This document shows positions 1 through 8,375 of a stretch of DNA of 64,000 nt, piece by piece. The DNA is from Butyricimonas virosa. Lineage in GTDB: Bacteria; Bacteroidota; Bacteroidia; Bacteroidales; Marinifilaceae. Made by a program: the position numbers and the translations under genes. How positions within the stretch are numbered: position 1 is the first letter of the stretch; each line of letters begins with the position of its first letter. The notes under the pieces are model-generated. The model saw nothing but the letters and a program-made list of their open reading frames with translations. It was not told the origin of the DNA and ran no database searches. The stretch lies in assembly GCF_025148635.1 (NCBI RefSeq), contig NZ_CP102269.1, positions 3,658,001 to 3,722,000 on the forward strand. Reading direction: 5' to 3'.

Positions 1-660
1 GTGATGGTTGAGGAATACAATATGATTCGTACCCCGTTAGGGGGAGAGTTTTCCCTAACGCTGGCGGACGGTACGAAAGTTTGGTTGAATGCGATGTCTG
101 AATTACGTTATCCGGTGGCATTCGGGGGAGATACTCGGGAAGTCGAGTTGAAAGGGGAAGCTTATTTTGAAGTGAAGAAGAATGAAGCTAAACCGTTTAT
201 CGTGAAGACGGATGAGTTCAACGTTAGGGTGCTGGGAACCTCTTTTAATATTTCAGCTTATTCTGATTTCCCGTTGGCTCATACCACACTTTGTAGCGGA
301 CACGTGCGGTTAAGTGACCGGATGAACCCGGGAAAAGAGGTAGATATTTTGCCGGGAGAACAGTTGTTATTCCATAGGGATAGCCGGGAGATGAATGTTC
401 AGGAGGTCGATGTGGACGTGTTTGTTTCTTGGCGGGATGGATCTTTTCAGTTTGATAATAATACCGTGGAGGAAGTTTTCACGATCCTGCAAAGATGGTA
501 TAATATTCAGGTTTTTTATGCTAATGTGGAGGTCCGGCAGGAGCTTTTCACCGGTAAATTGCCTCGTTTTGACAATCTTCAAATTATCATTGATTTGATT
601 GAACGGGTTTCCGATTTGAAAATTGAGGTAAGGGGAAAAATGATTTATATAGATAAATAA
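1..660 (+). CDS. FecR-family anti-sigma factor, C-terminal part (5' end outside window)
   Basis: This is the C-terminal part of a FecR-like anti-sigma regulator, open from the first base. The visible 219 residues begin inside the periplasmic FecR domain (about 10-125, with GGEFSLTLADGTKVWLN and the GEAYFEV motif) and end in a DUF4974 domain (about 145-219, with SFQFDNNTVEEVF). The cytoplasmic sigma-binding part and the membrane helix must lie upstream of the window. In this family the protein passes a signal from the N-terminal domain of a TonB-dependent transporter to an ECF sigma factor. The next gene is a SusC-type transporter that carries that signalling domain, so the two probably form one trans-envelope switch. 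The matching sigma gene should lie just upstream, which cannot be seen here. Confidence 0.93.
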   Translation: MMVEEYNMIRTPLGGEFSLTLADGTKVWLNAMSELRYPVAFGGDTREVELKGEAYFEVKKNEAKPFIVKTDEFNVRVLGTSFNISAYSDFPLAHTTLCSGHVRLSDRMNPGKEVDILPGEQLLFHRDSREMNVQEVDVDVFVSWRDGSFQFDNNTVEEVFTILQRWYNIQVFYANVEVRQELFTGKLPRFDNLQIIIDLIERVSDLKIEVRGKMIYIDK

Positions 661-664
661 AAAA

Positions 665-701
665 GATCGGCAGAACAGCTAACCACAACCTTCTGCCAAT
701 C
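665..701 (+). other. Hairpin between fecR and susC
   Basis: GATCGGCAGAA at 665-675 pairs with TTCTGCCAATC at 691-701 with one mismatch, leaving a 15-base loop. No T-run follows, so it is not a classic terminator. It may be a partial terminator or a processing or stabilising hairpin that separates expression of the regulator from that of the abundant transporter. Confidence 0.45.
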
Positions 702-737
702 TCATATGATGTTTAACAAAGTAAACTCTACAAATTT

Positions 738-3700
738 ATGAAAAAAAAATCAAAATGTAGGGAGTTGGTCATTCCTTTAAAAGGGAATAGGACATTCCTT
801 GCCATGAAGTATTTGATTATCTTGCTTGTGGCATTTAATTTAAACGGATTCTCGGTGGTGAAAGCCCAGCAAATTGCGGAGTACGAGGTGGAAAATGCAA
901 ATCTGAAAGCGTGCATAAAAAAGGTGGAGCAATTAACGGGGAAAGGGTTCCTTTATAATGGTAACGAGTTGGAACGAGTGGGGCGTGTAACTTTACACTT
1001 GAAGGATGTGGGATTGGATGATTTATTGACGAGAATATTGCAGGGAAGCGGGTATACTTACGAATTGGTGAACGGGGTTATTGCTATAGTGAGAATGAAG
1101 GATGTGCCCCAGAGAGAGGTGGAACAGGAACGTTTGAAGGGACGGGTGCTGGATGCTTATGGTAATGCTCTTCCGGGTGTGACGGTATTGATTAAAGGTA
1201 CGAACATGGGTGTCGTGACAGATACAGCCGGGCGTTTCACGTTTGCTGTTCCGAAGGAGAGGGAAATCGTGCTGGCATTTTCGTTTGTCGGAATGGAAAA
1301 ACAGGAGATTAAAATCGTTGATTTTCAGCGGGAAATAAACGTGGTAATGCGAGAGAAAGCGGGGGAATTGGAAGAGGTGGTTATCACGGGATATGGCGAG
1401 ACCACGAAGCGTAAGGCTGCCGGATCAGTGGCTGTTTTGACGAAAGATGCTTTCGAAAATAAGATTCCTACCTCGGTAGATGATATTTTGCAGGGATTAG
1501 TAGCCGGGGTTGCCGTTAAAGCTACCTCCGGGCGTCCGGGCGAGTCGTCGAAGATTAGGATTCGCGGTATAAACACGATACAGGGAGATGCCGAGCCTTT
1601 GTGGGTTATTGACGGGGTACCCTTGCAGGATGACCTTCCGGAAATTGATACCGATCAGATTAAATCCGGTAATTTGAACCAGATTTTCGTGAACGGGGTA
1701 GCGGGAATTAACCCGAGCGATATCGAGAACGTGACGATATTGAAGGATGCGGCTGCAGCAGCGATTTATGGTTCACGAGCTGCAGGCGGTGTGATCGTGG
1801 TCACGACGAAACAAGGACGTCCCGGGAAGATGAGGGTGAATTATTCGATGAGTTTGACGATGGGATTAAAACCGCAACGGGATGCTAATTTGATGAATTC
1901 GCGAGAGAAGTTAGCTTGGGAACAAGAGTTATGGGATGAGTTTTCCGCGGATGCTTTTGCTGCCAGTGCCCCTCACGTGGCGGTTGTCGGGATAACGGGA
2001 ATGGTCCGGGCAAATAAACTGGGACGCGACGGTAAACTTTGGACGGATGAAGGATTCGAAGCGATGAGTGCGGCAGAACAGGAAGCCTATTTAAATGATT
2101 TGGCATCCCATTCCACGGATTGGTTTGACGAGTTGTTCCGGAATTCTTTCGAGATGAATCATCACTTGTCTCTTTCCGGTGGTGACCAAAAATACACGTA
2201 TTATTTTTCTATGGGATACGCTTCCCAAGAGGGTTTGGTGCGTAAAACCGATTATGACCGCTACAATCTGAATTTGAAGTTACACATGATGCCTTCCCCA
2301 AAGATTACGATTGATGCGACTGTTAAGGTGTCCCGTTTGGTTTCGGGTTCTTATTCCGGTAGTGTTGATCCGTTTTCTTACGCTTATTTTGCTAACCCTT
2401 ACGAGCGTCCCTATAACGAGGATGGGAGTTACCGGGCAGATATGACTTACCAGAATCTGTCGGCAATAAATGATGGTAACTTCAGTACGGATTTGCTCCC
2501 GTCTAATGGGTTTAATGTTTTGCGGGAGATTGATGAAACGTTAGGTAAGAATGACAAAATGACAACTTCCGGTTCTTTGAATTTGAGGTATAACATTACT
2601 AGTAAGTTGGCTGTATCGGGATTGGTTTCTTATTCCTACGATCATAATAAATCAGAGGACGTAATTGGTAAAGATACTTACGCAGCTTTCACGGACCGGC
2701 TCTATTTTGACCGGACGAATGAAAACTGGACACCTTACGGTTCTATCACGCAAACCGCCTCTTCCGGTGATAGTTATGATGCTCGGGCTCAGGTGTCTTA
2801 CATGGATACATTCTGGGATAAGCATACAATTTCGTTATTAGGGGGAGCGGAGTTACGAGGGAATAAGTCCAAGCGTTTTTACACGAAACGTTACGGGTAC
2901 GATCCGGATACCGGTAATTTTTCCACGCCTGTGAATCCGGATCCGGATGGATCGGATGCGTCTTCTTATGCCAATTTAATGGATGATTTATCCGGGCAGT
3001 CGATTAAGGAAAACACGTATGCTTCTTTTTATGCCTCTTTGGATTACACGTTTTTAGATCGGTACATTTTGAATGCGGCATTCCGCACGGACGGTTCGAA
3101 TAATTTCGGTAGTAAGGAGCAGTTTAACCCGACGTGGTCATTGGGGGTGGCATGGCATCTGGATCAGGAGAATTTTATGGCAGCATTGCAACCTTATATC
3201 AGTCGGTTAACTTTGCGAGTGGCCGGTGGATACACGGGAAATGTCGTTCAGGGTGTGTATAAACAGTTGGTGATTAAATACGGTTCTTCCTACTGGAACG
3301 GGGAAAAAACCGGGAGTATTGATAAGGCCCCGAATCCACGGTTGCGCTGGGAGAAAACAAGGGATATGAAAGTGGCTCTTGATTTTGGGTTGTTTGGTGA
3401 CCGGGTGAGTGGGTTGGTTGAAGGATATTACCGAAAGAGTTTTGATATTATTTCTAATTCGGCTCTTTCAAGTACAACCGGATTCAAATCGATTGTTTAT
3501 AACGCATCTGATATTGTGAATAAAGGTATTGAAGGTACGTTGCGGGTGGCGGCGTTGAAAACTCGTGATTTTGGTATTGACGTGGGGGCGAATGTCGCTT
3601 GGAATTACAATAAATTAGCTCGTTTCCGTACTTCTAACGGTGCAACGTTGGTGGACGGTAGGTTTGAAGGTTATCCGCAGGATGGAATTTACGGGGGAAA

Positions 3701-4376
3701 GTTGCTTGGCATCGATCCTTGGACGGGACTTTATCTTTACAAGTTGAGACCGGATGCCGATATTAAGGAGACTTCCGATTTGAACGAGGTGAAGAATTAT
3801 CGTTATTATATCGGGACGCAGAATGCCCCGGTGACGGGTGGTTTTAACGTGCAATTCATGTACAAGAATTTGAGGCTGAACGTGGGGGCTTCTTACGCTT
3901 GCGGGGGGAAGACTAGTAGTCTGATGGATTCTCCGGCAAGTTATGATAAGGTGGCTTGGTATGGAAACGAAACGCCTCAATCCGCTTACAGTGATTTGTA
4001 TCGTAATCACTTGAACGTGAACAAAAACGTGACGAATCGGTGGACGCAAGAGCGTACGACGGGAGTGAAATACCCGCGAATAGTGGATTATTTAGGAGAG
4101 TCTTTGTCGCTGGGGACTTATAATGCAATGTATGCTTCTATTGTGAATGGTGCTTTTTATGAGAGTAATTCTTATTTGAGAATCCGTGATATTACGCTTT
4201 CATATAATTTGCCGAAATCAATGCTGCAAAGGATGGGATTATCTTCTTTGATGATGTATTTCACGATGAATAATTTCTTCACGTTTACCGGCTATTCGGG
4301 AATTGATCCGGAGACTCCGGGAGCGACTTATCCGGTTACCCGTTCGATGTCTTTCGGTTTGAGTGTCGGTTTTTAG
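738..4376 (+). CDS. SusC/RagA TonB-dependent outer-membrane transporter with STN signalling domain
   Basis: A 1212-residue TonB-linked outer-membrane transporter. Order of parts: a long N-terminal extension and signal peptide (hydrophobic core about 24-40, ending VVKAQQ); an STN (secretin/TonB N-terminal) signalling domain, about 50-118; a carboxypeptidase-D-like regulatory domain, about 132-205 (LKGRVLDAYGNALPGVTV); the TonB-proximal EEVVITGYG; the plug with WVIDGVPL and NVTILKDAAAAAIYGS; and a beta-barrel ending in phenylalanine (SVGF). STN plus the upstream FecR points to sigma/anti-sigma control. An ATG at 804 could be an alternative start, giving a conventional signal peptide. It pairs with the following susD gene. 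No sugar-degrading enzyme is nearby, so the ligand cannot be named. Confidence 0.95.
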   Translation: MKKKSKCRELVIPLKGNRTFLAMKYLIILLVAFNLNGFSVVKAQQIAEYEVENANLKACIKKVEQLTGKGFLYNGNELERVGRVTLHLKDVGLDDLLTRILQGSGYTYELVNGVIAIVRMKDVPQREVEQERLKGRVLDAYGNALPGVTVLIKGTNMGVVTDTAGRFTFAVPKEREIVLAFSFVGMEKQEIKIVDFQREINVVMREKAGELEEVVITGYGETTKRKAAGSVAVLTKDAFENKIPTSVDDILQGLVAGVAVKATSGRPGESSKIRIRGINTIQGDAEPLWVIDGVPLQDDLPEIDTDQIKSGNLNQIFVNGVAGINPSDIENVTILKDAAAAAIYGSRAAGGVIVVTTKQGRPGKMRVNYSMSLTMGLKPQRDANLMNSREKLAWEQELWDEFSADAFAASAPHVAVVGITGMVRANKLGRDGKLWTDEGFEAMSAAEQEAYLNDLASHSTDWFDELFRNSFEMNHHLSLSGGDQKYTYYFSMGYASQEGLVRKTDYDRYNLNLKLHMMPSPKITIDATVKVSRLVSGSYSGSVDPFSYAYFANPYERPYNEDGSYRADMTYQNLSAINDGNFSTDLLPSNGFNVLREIDETLGKNDKMTTSGSLNLRYNITSKLAVSGLVSYSYDHNKSEDVIGKDTYAAFTDRLYFDRTNENWTPYGSITQTASSGDSYDARAQVSYMDTFWDKHTISLLGGAELRGNKSKRFYTKRYGYDPDTGNFSTPVNPDPDGSDASSYANLMDDLSGQSIKENTYASFYASLDYTFLDRYILNAAFRTDGSNNFGSKEQFNPTWSLGVAWHLDQENFMAALQPYISRLTLRVAGGYTGNVVQGVYKQLVIKYGSSYWNGEKTGSIDKAPNPRLRWEKTRDMKVALDFGLFGDRVSGLVEGYYRKSFDIISNSALSSTTGFKSIVYNASDIVNKGIEGTLRVAALKTRDFGIDVGANVAWNYNKLARFRTSNGATLVDGRFEGYPQDGIYGGKLLGIDPWTGLYLYKLRPDADIKETSDLNEVKNYRYYIGTQNAPVTGGFNVQFMYKNLRLNVGASYACGGKTSSLMDSPASYDKVAWYGNETPQSAYSDLYRNHLNVNKNVTNRWTQERTTGVKYPRIVDYLGESLSLGTYNAMYASIVNGAFYESNSYLRIRDITLSYNLPKSMLQRMGLSSLMMYFTMNNFFTFTGYSGIDPETPGATYPVTRSMSFGLSVGF

Positions 4377-4396
4377 TTTTGAAATTATTAAAAACA

Positions 4397-5782
4397 ATGT
4401 CTATGAAAGTTTTGAAGTTATATATGATGATGTTGATTGTAGGAATGTGTTGTTCCTGTGATGAATATCTGGAGGTAAAAAATTACGGGCAGGTTTTGCC
4501 TGAAACGGACGAGGATTATGCCACGCTGATCAATAATCAATTGTCCGCAATAGATAAAGGGACTGCCGGGGCTGCGAATATGCTGGGGTCTTTCGCTTGG
4601 ATGATCGAGTTGGAATGTTATTCTGATAATCTGAATACCAGTTTGATGACAAGTAACACTTTATCATATATTTATGTCGGTACGAATGTTAATTCGGCCC
4701 AGTATAGATTTATGAATTATTATAGCCTTATTAAGGATTATAATATTATTATAGATAATCTGAAAGAGCGAGACACAGAGTTAGGGAAGAAGATTCTGGC
4801 AACCGCCTACGCGATGAGAGGGGTGATGTATTTTAACCTGATGCGTGAGTGTTGCGAGGCGTACGAGAAGGATAGGGCCACGGAAATTATGGGTGTCCCT
4901 AACGTGGAACATTTTGATATAGAGGCTAAACCGGGGAGAGGGAATATTCAAGAGTTGGTGAATTTTATTGTTCGGGATTTGGAAACGGCCATTCAGATGA
5001 ATCAAACGGATGAACAGTATCGTTTCACGGCGGATGTTGCTCGTGCTTATCTTGCCCGGACCTATTTCTGGGCTCAGGACTGGAAGAATGCGATAAAAAT
5101 GGCAAAGGAAGTTTTAGATAAATATCCTCTTGTCGATGGGGATGAATACAAAGAGATGATCCAGTCCCCACAAGGGAAGCTAGGGAATATGCTATTTCGC
5201 ACGTTTATCACGGGATCGCTAACGGCCTACAACCGGAATTTGAAGAATGTCAAGACTCGCCCGGTGAATATGTCTCTGATTAATCTGTTCCCGGAAAAAG
5301 AACGGGATATTCGTTACACGACGTTTTTTGATTCTAAATATTTTAGCACGAAAGGTATTCGGGTTTGCGTTCGTGCGGCTGAGATGTGTTTGATTCTCGC
5401 GGAGAGTTACGCTCATTTGTCGGATACTGACAATGCTCTGACCTATTTGAATTTATTGCGTTCCAAGCGGATTGCTGATTATGTTCCTTATACGGTAGCC
5501 ACGTTACCGGCCGTGGACGAGAGTGACGTGATTAAGACGGATGCTACGGGGGCCAAGTTAACCCCTTTGATGTCAGCTGTCTTGAATGAACGGAGAAAGG
5601 AGATGTTTATGGAGGGGGATCGTTGGTTTGAGTTGAAACGAAACGGTTCTCCGGAATTTTGGGTCGGTTATAATTTCGTGAAGTACACGACCGAGAAGTA
5701 TCTCTACACGTTCCCTCTCCGAAAAGCCGATCTGATCGCTAACGAGAATTTGGTGCAGAATCCCGGATATGAAAATCTTTAA
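4397..5782 (+). CDS. SusD/RagB-family nutrient-binding outer-membrane lipoprotein
   Basis: The SusD-like lid of the SusC transporter, a surface lipoprotein that binds substrate. The N-terminus is a lipoprotein signal (LYMMMLIVGMCCSC) followed by DEYLEVKNYGQ. Helical TPR-like repeats fill the middle (MRGVMYFNLMREC, ARAYLARTYFWAQDW). The C-terminal signature RRKEMFMEGDRWFELKRNG is typical of SusD proteins. Starts at TTG 4379, ATG 4397 and ATG 4403 are all in frame; I chose the ATG at 4397 because it leaves a normal-length signal. At about 460 residues it is on the short side for the family. It begins just after the susC stop and so is surely co-transcribed. Confidence 0.92.
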   Translation: MSMKVLKLYMMMLIVGMCCSCDEYLEVKNYGQVLPETDEDYATLINNQLSAIDKGTAGAANMLGSFAWMIELECYSDNLNTSLMTSNTLSYIYVGTNVNSAQYRFMNYYSLIKDYNIIIDNLKERDTELGKKILATAYAMRGVMYFNLMRECCEAYEKDRATEIMGVPNVEHFDIEAKPGRGNIQELVNFIVRDLETAIQMNQTDEQYRFTADVARAYLARTYFWAQDWKNAIKMAKEVLDKYPLVDGDEYKEMIQSPQGKLGNMLFRTFITGSLTAYNRNLKNVKTRPVNMSLINLFPEKERDIRYTTFFDSKYFSTKGIRVCVRAAEMCLILAESYAHLSDTDNALTYLNLLRSKRIADYVPYTVATLPAVDESDVIKTDATGAKLTPLMSAVLNERRKEMFMEGDRWFELKRNGSPEFWVGYNFVKYTTEKYLYTFPLRKADLIANENLVQNPGYENL

Positions 5783-5785
5783 AAA

Positions 5786-6019
5786 ATGAAAGCTATGAAA
5801 AAGATATATTTTTATTGTGTGATGTTATGTATGTTTTTTTGCTGGGGATGTGAAAAACCGAATGAATTGCCACCCCGAGAGGAGGCGTTTAATGATATGG
5901 ACTTTACCCTTCCGGCATTACCTCGGTTGACGGATGCGGAAAGAGATATTATCGCTGCCCAAAAACAAGTGTACGAAGAAGCTATCGGTGTGCGGGCTGT
6001 TTCCAGTAGTAACCAGTAA
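5786..6019 (+). CDS. Small lipoprotein of the SusCD locus, unknown function
   Basis: A 77-residue exported lipoprotein. Its signal ends in a lipobox-like FFCWGC, and the mature part is an acidic tail rich in proline and glutamate (NELPPREEAFNDMDFTLPAL) followed by a short helix. It starts 3 bases after the susD stop, so translation is likely coupled. I do not recognise a family. A small lipoprotein after susD may be an accessory of the transporter complex, but that is inference from position only. Confidence 0.75.
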   Translation: MKAMKKIYFYCVMLCMFFCWGCEKPNELPPREEAFNDMDFTLPALPRLTDAERDIIAAQKQVYEEAIGVRAVSSSNQ

Positions 6020-6024
6020 ATGAG

Positions 6025-7305
6025 ATGACTATGCAGAATATATTAAGATTGATCGTTTTGTTTTCGGCGATTGTGTGTTTCACGGCTTGTTCTGAGGATG
6101 ACGATCATGCCCGGACGGTTTCTTTCAAAAGGGCTGTTTATATACTATCTTCTAATCAAGCGATAGAGGTTGAAATCGGGTTATCCGAGGTGGCAGAACA
6201 AGAGTTGACCGTTCCTTTTGAAGTTTTCGGTACGGCGGTTGAAGGGGAAGAGTATTCATTATCGGCTCACGAGTTCGTGGTGGCTCAAGGGGAAAATTCG
6301 GCAAAGGTGGTGATTACTCCCGTGGATAACGTGTATTCAGACAGGCAGATTCGCTTGGAACTGGCGGATGTGCCGGGGTATGCTTTTGGCAACTATAGGG
6401 TTGTTTTGATTCCTGTCGAAACGAAAGAGGTGATTACAACTTCCTTTGCAGCAGATGCGTGTATCTTGAAGAGTTCATTGACAGTTTCCATGAATCTGTT
6501 TATCGGGGGTAAAAGTTACACGCAACCCTCTTATCCGGTTACAGTTCCGTTTGAGATAGATCCTTCTTCGACGGCCGTGTTGGGCACTCATTTTGAGATT
6601 GAGGGTGGGGACTTGGAATTGGTGATGCCGACGAAGGGTTCGTCCGCACAGGTAAAGATTAAGTGTTTGAAAAAAGAGGTGGGTAAGGATAAAATCGTGC
6701 TGCGTATGTCCGACAGTGATTTGCATTACTTGGCAGGAGAGAGGAACCGGACGACAATCACGATTGATGGCCCCACGACTTTCAAGGATTTGGAGGGAAC
6801 GTGGCGGATGAATGGATTTACAAGTCTTACTCACGTGAAGAATTCCGTGTTTGATGAAGATAAATCCGATTTGGAACGTTTACCGGAGAATAACCCGCAA
6901 ACGGATAAACTGGTGTTCACGTCGGGAACTACGAATCGAATGAATGTTAGCTTGCTCACGGGTGATTTGGCTCATTATTTAAGAAATTGTGACTTGACGT
7001 CCGTGAAAGAGGAAGAGGAGTACTTGTATGAAATGGGGGATAACCCACCTTTCGAATCCGTGCTGACGATGGAGATGAGTGAAGCTAACGTGAATTATTC
7101 GGGCACGAATGTAAGTTTACGTAAAGCTCAAGTTGGGTTCCGGGTGCTGGATGGTGGAAATACGCTGGAATTGCGTATTTTTGATTACGAACCGACAGAT
7201 TTTTTACAGAGAACGTATAATGATAGAAAAGTTTCTTCCGCTTTTGGTAAGGAACCGATGAAGCAGGATTTTACGCTGGTGTTTAAGTTCGTGAGGGAAA
7301 ATTAG
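6025..7305 (+). CDS. Lipoprotein with Calx-beta-like repeats and a lipocalin-like C-terminus
   Basis: A 426-residue predicted surface lipoprotein (signal ending VCFTACSEDDD). Two similar beta-rich stretches follow, each with a GxxY/F-type turn: VEGEEYSL at about 75 and VLGTHFEI at about 187. They resemble the Calx-beta/DUF4843-type modules common in proteins beside SusD. The last third opens with FKDLEGTWRMNGF, which resembles the start of lipocalin-like domains of Bacteroidota lipoproteins. It is the fourth gene of the SusCD operon, 5 bases after the small lipoprotein. It is likely a surface substrate-binding component (inference), as no catalytic motif is seen. Confidence 0.72.
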   Translation: MTMQNILRLIVLFSAIVCFTACSEDDDHARTVSFKRAVYILSSNQAIEVEIGLSEVAEQELTVPFEVFGTAVEGEEYSLSAHEFVVAQGENSAKVVITPVDNVYSDRQIRLELADVPGYAFGNYRVVLIPVETKEVITTSFAADACILKSSLTVSMNLFIGGKSYTQPSYPVTVPFEIDPSSTAVLGTHFEIEGGDLELVMPTKGSSAQVKIKCLKKEVGKDKIVLRMSDSDLHYLAGERNRTTITIDGPTTFKDLEGTWRMNGFTSLTHVKNSVFDEDKSDLERLPENNPQTDKLVFTSGTTNRMNVSLLTGDLAHYLRNCDLTSVKEEEEYLYEMGDNPPFESVLTMEMSEANVNYSGTNVSLRKAQVGFRVLDGGNTLELRIFDYEPTDFLQRTYNDRKVSSAFGKEPMKQDFTLVFKFVREN

Positions 7306-7331
7306 AGAGATGTTTAGGTGTTGTAAAAAAG

Positions 7332-7368
7332 CAGGTTACAAGTTTGAATTTCGTCAACTTGTAGCCTG
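7332..7368 (+). terminator. Hairpin ending the SusCD operon
   Basis: CAGGTTACAAGTT (7332-7344) pairs with AACTTGTAGCCTG (7356-7368), one G-T wobble, 11-base loop. It sits 26 bases after the last lipoprotein stop. The poly-T tail is poor, so termination may be partial and allow read-through into the ABC transporter. The same ACTTGTAACCTG word recurs in hairpins near 48001-48180 and 56967-57001. Confidence 0.5.
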
Positions 7369-7426
7369 TCTTGCCGGAGGCTTGGCGTTCGGTTTGTTAT
7401 AGTATGAAATCACAAATTGTTTATTT

Positions 7427-8347
7427 ATGGGAGAATCGATTGTTAAAGTAGAGAAGTTGTCTCATCGTTACAGCGTGCAATGGGCTGTTCGGGATATTAA
7501 TTTTGAGATCACGAAAAATGGAATATATGGTTTGCTAGGCTCTAATGGAGCCGGCAAGTCTACGATTATGAATATTATGTGCGGGGTGTTGAAACAGACG
7601 GAAGGGAAGGTGTATATTCAAGGGGTTGATCTGGCAGAAAATCCGGTTGACGCTAAACGGCATATTGGTTTTTTACCGCAGAAACCACCTTTGAATATGG
7701 ATTTGACGGTTGAGGAGTATTTGAACTTTACGGCGAATTTGCGCTGGATTCCGGCAGCAGAGGTTTCTCGTGCGGTCAAGGCCGTGATGGGGCGGTGTGA
7801 TATTACACATTTCCGTAAACGGTTAATTCGGAATTTATCCGGTGGGTATCAACAGCGAATCGGGATTGCGCAGGCTATTATCCATAACCCGAAGTTTGTG
7901 GTTCTGGATGAACCGACAAACGGACTGGACCCAAACCAGATTGTGGAGATCCGGCATTTGATTCAGGAAATTGCCGAGGAGCGGACCGTGATTCTTTCCA
8001 CTCATATTCTGTCGGAGGTACAAGCCACGTGTGACTATATCCGAATGATTGAACAGGGTAAGTTGGTGTTTGCCGGAACGGTGAACGAATTCGATAATTA
8101 TATTGTTCCGAATACGTTGTTTGTTTCTTTGGCTGCGGCTCCTCCGGTGGGAGAATTGGCGGCGATCCCGGGGGTGTCGAGAGTGGAAGAATTAGGTGGT
8201 TCTGATTACCGGGTACATTTCACGGATAAACGGGATGTCACGAATCGTATCGTGCAAGCCAGTGTGGCCCGGGATTGGGAGCTGACGGAAATTCGTCTGG
8301 AAAAGAGTTCGTTAGATACTATTTTTGCCGAATTGTCAAAAAAGTAG
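7427..8347 (+). CDS. ABC transporter ATP-binding protein, GldA-like
   Basis: A 306-residue ABC ATPase. Visible motifs are the Walker A GSNGAGKST (about 39-47), the Q-loop FLPQKPP, the signature NLSGGYQQR, Walker B FVVLDEP followed by TNGLDP, and the H-loop STH. A C-terminal extension of about 80 residues follows, as in ABC-2-type exporters. It resembles GldA, the ATPase of the GldAFG transporter of gliding Bacteroidota. Bacteroidales that do not glide also carry relatives, so no motility role should be assumed. It is followed 28 bases later by its membrane partner. Confidence 0.9.
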   Translation: MGESIVKVEKLSHRYSVQWAVRDINFEITKNGIYGLLGSNGAGKSTIMNIMCGVLKQTEGKVYIQGVDLAENPVDAKRHIGFLPQKPPLNMDLTVEEYLNFTANLRWIPAAEVSRAVKAVMGRCDITHFRKRLIRNLSGGYQQRIGIAQAIIHNPKFVVLDEPTNGLDPNQIVEIRHLIQEIAEERTVILSTHILSEVQATCDYIRMIEQGKLVFAGTVNEFDNYIVPNTLFVSLAAAPPVGELAAIPGVSRVEELGGSDYRVHFTDKRDVTNRIVQASVARDWELTEIRLEKSSLDTIFAELSKK

Positions 8348-8375
8348 AATGTGATACACGCTAAAAAATATTGAG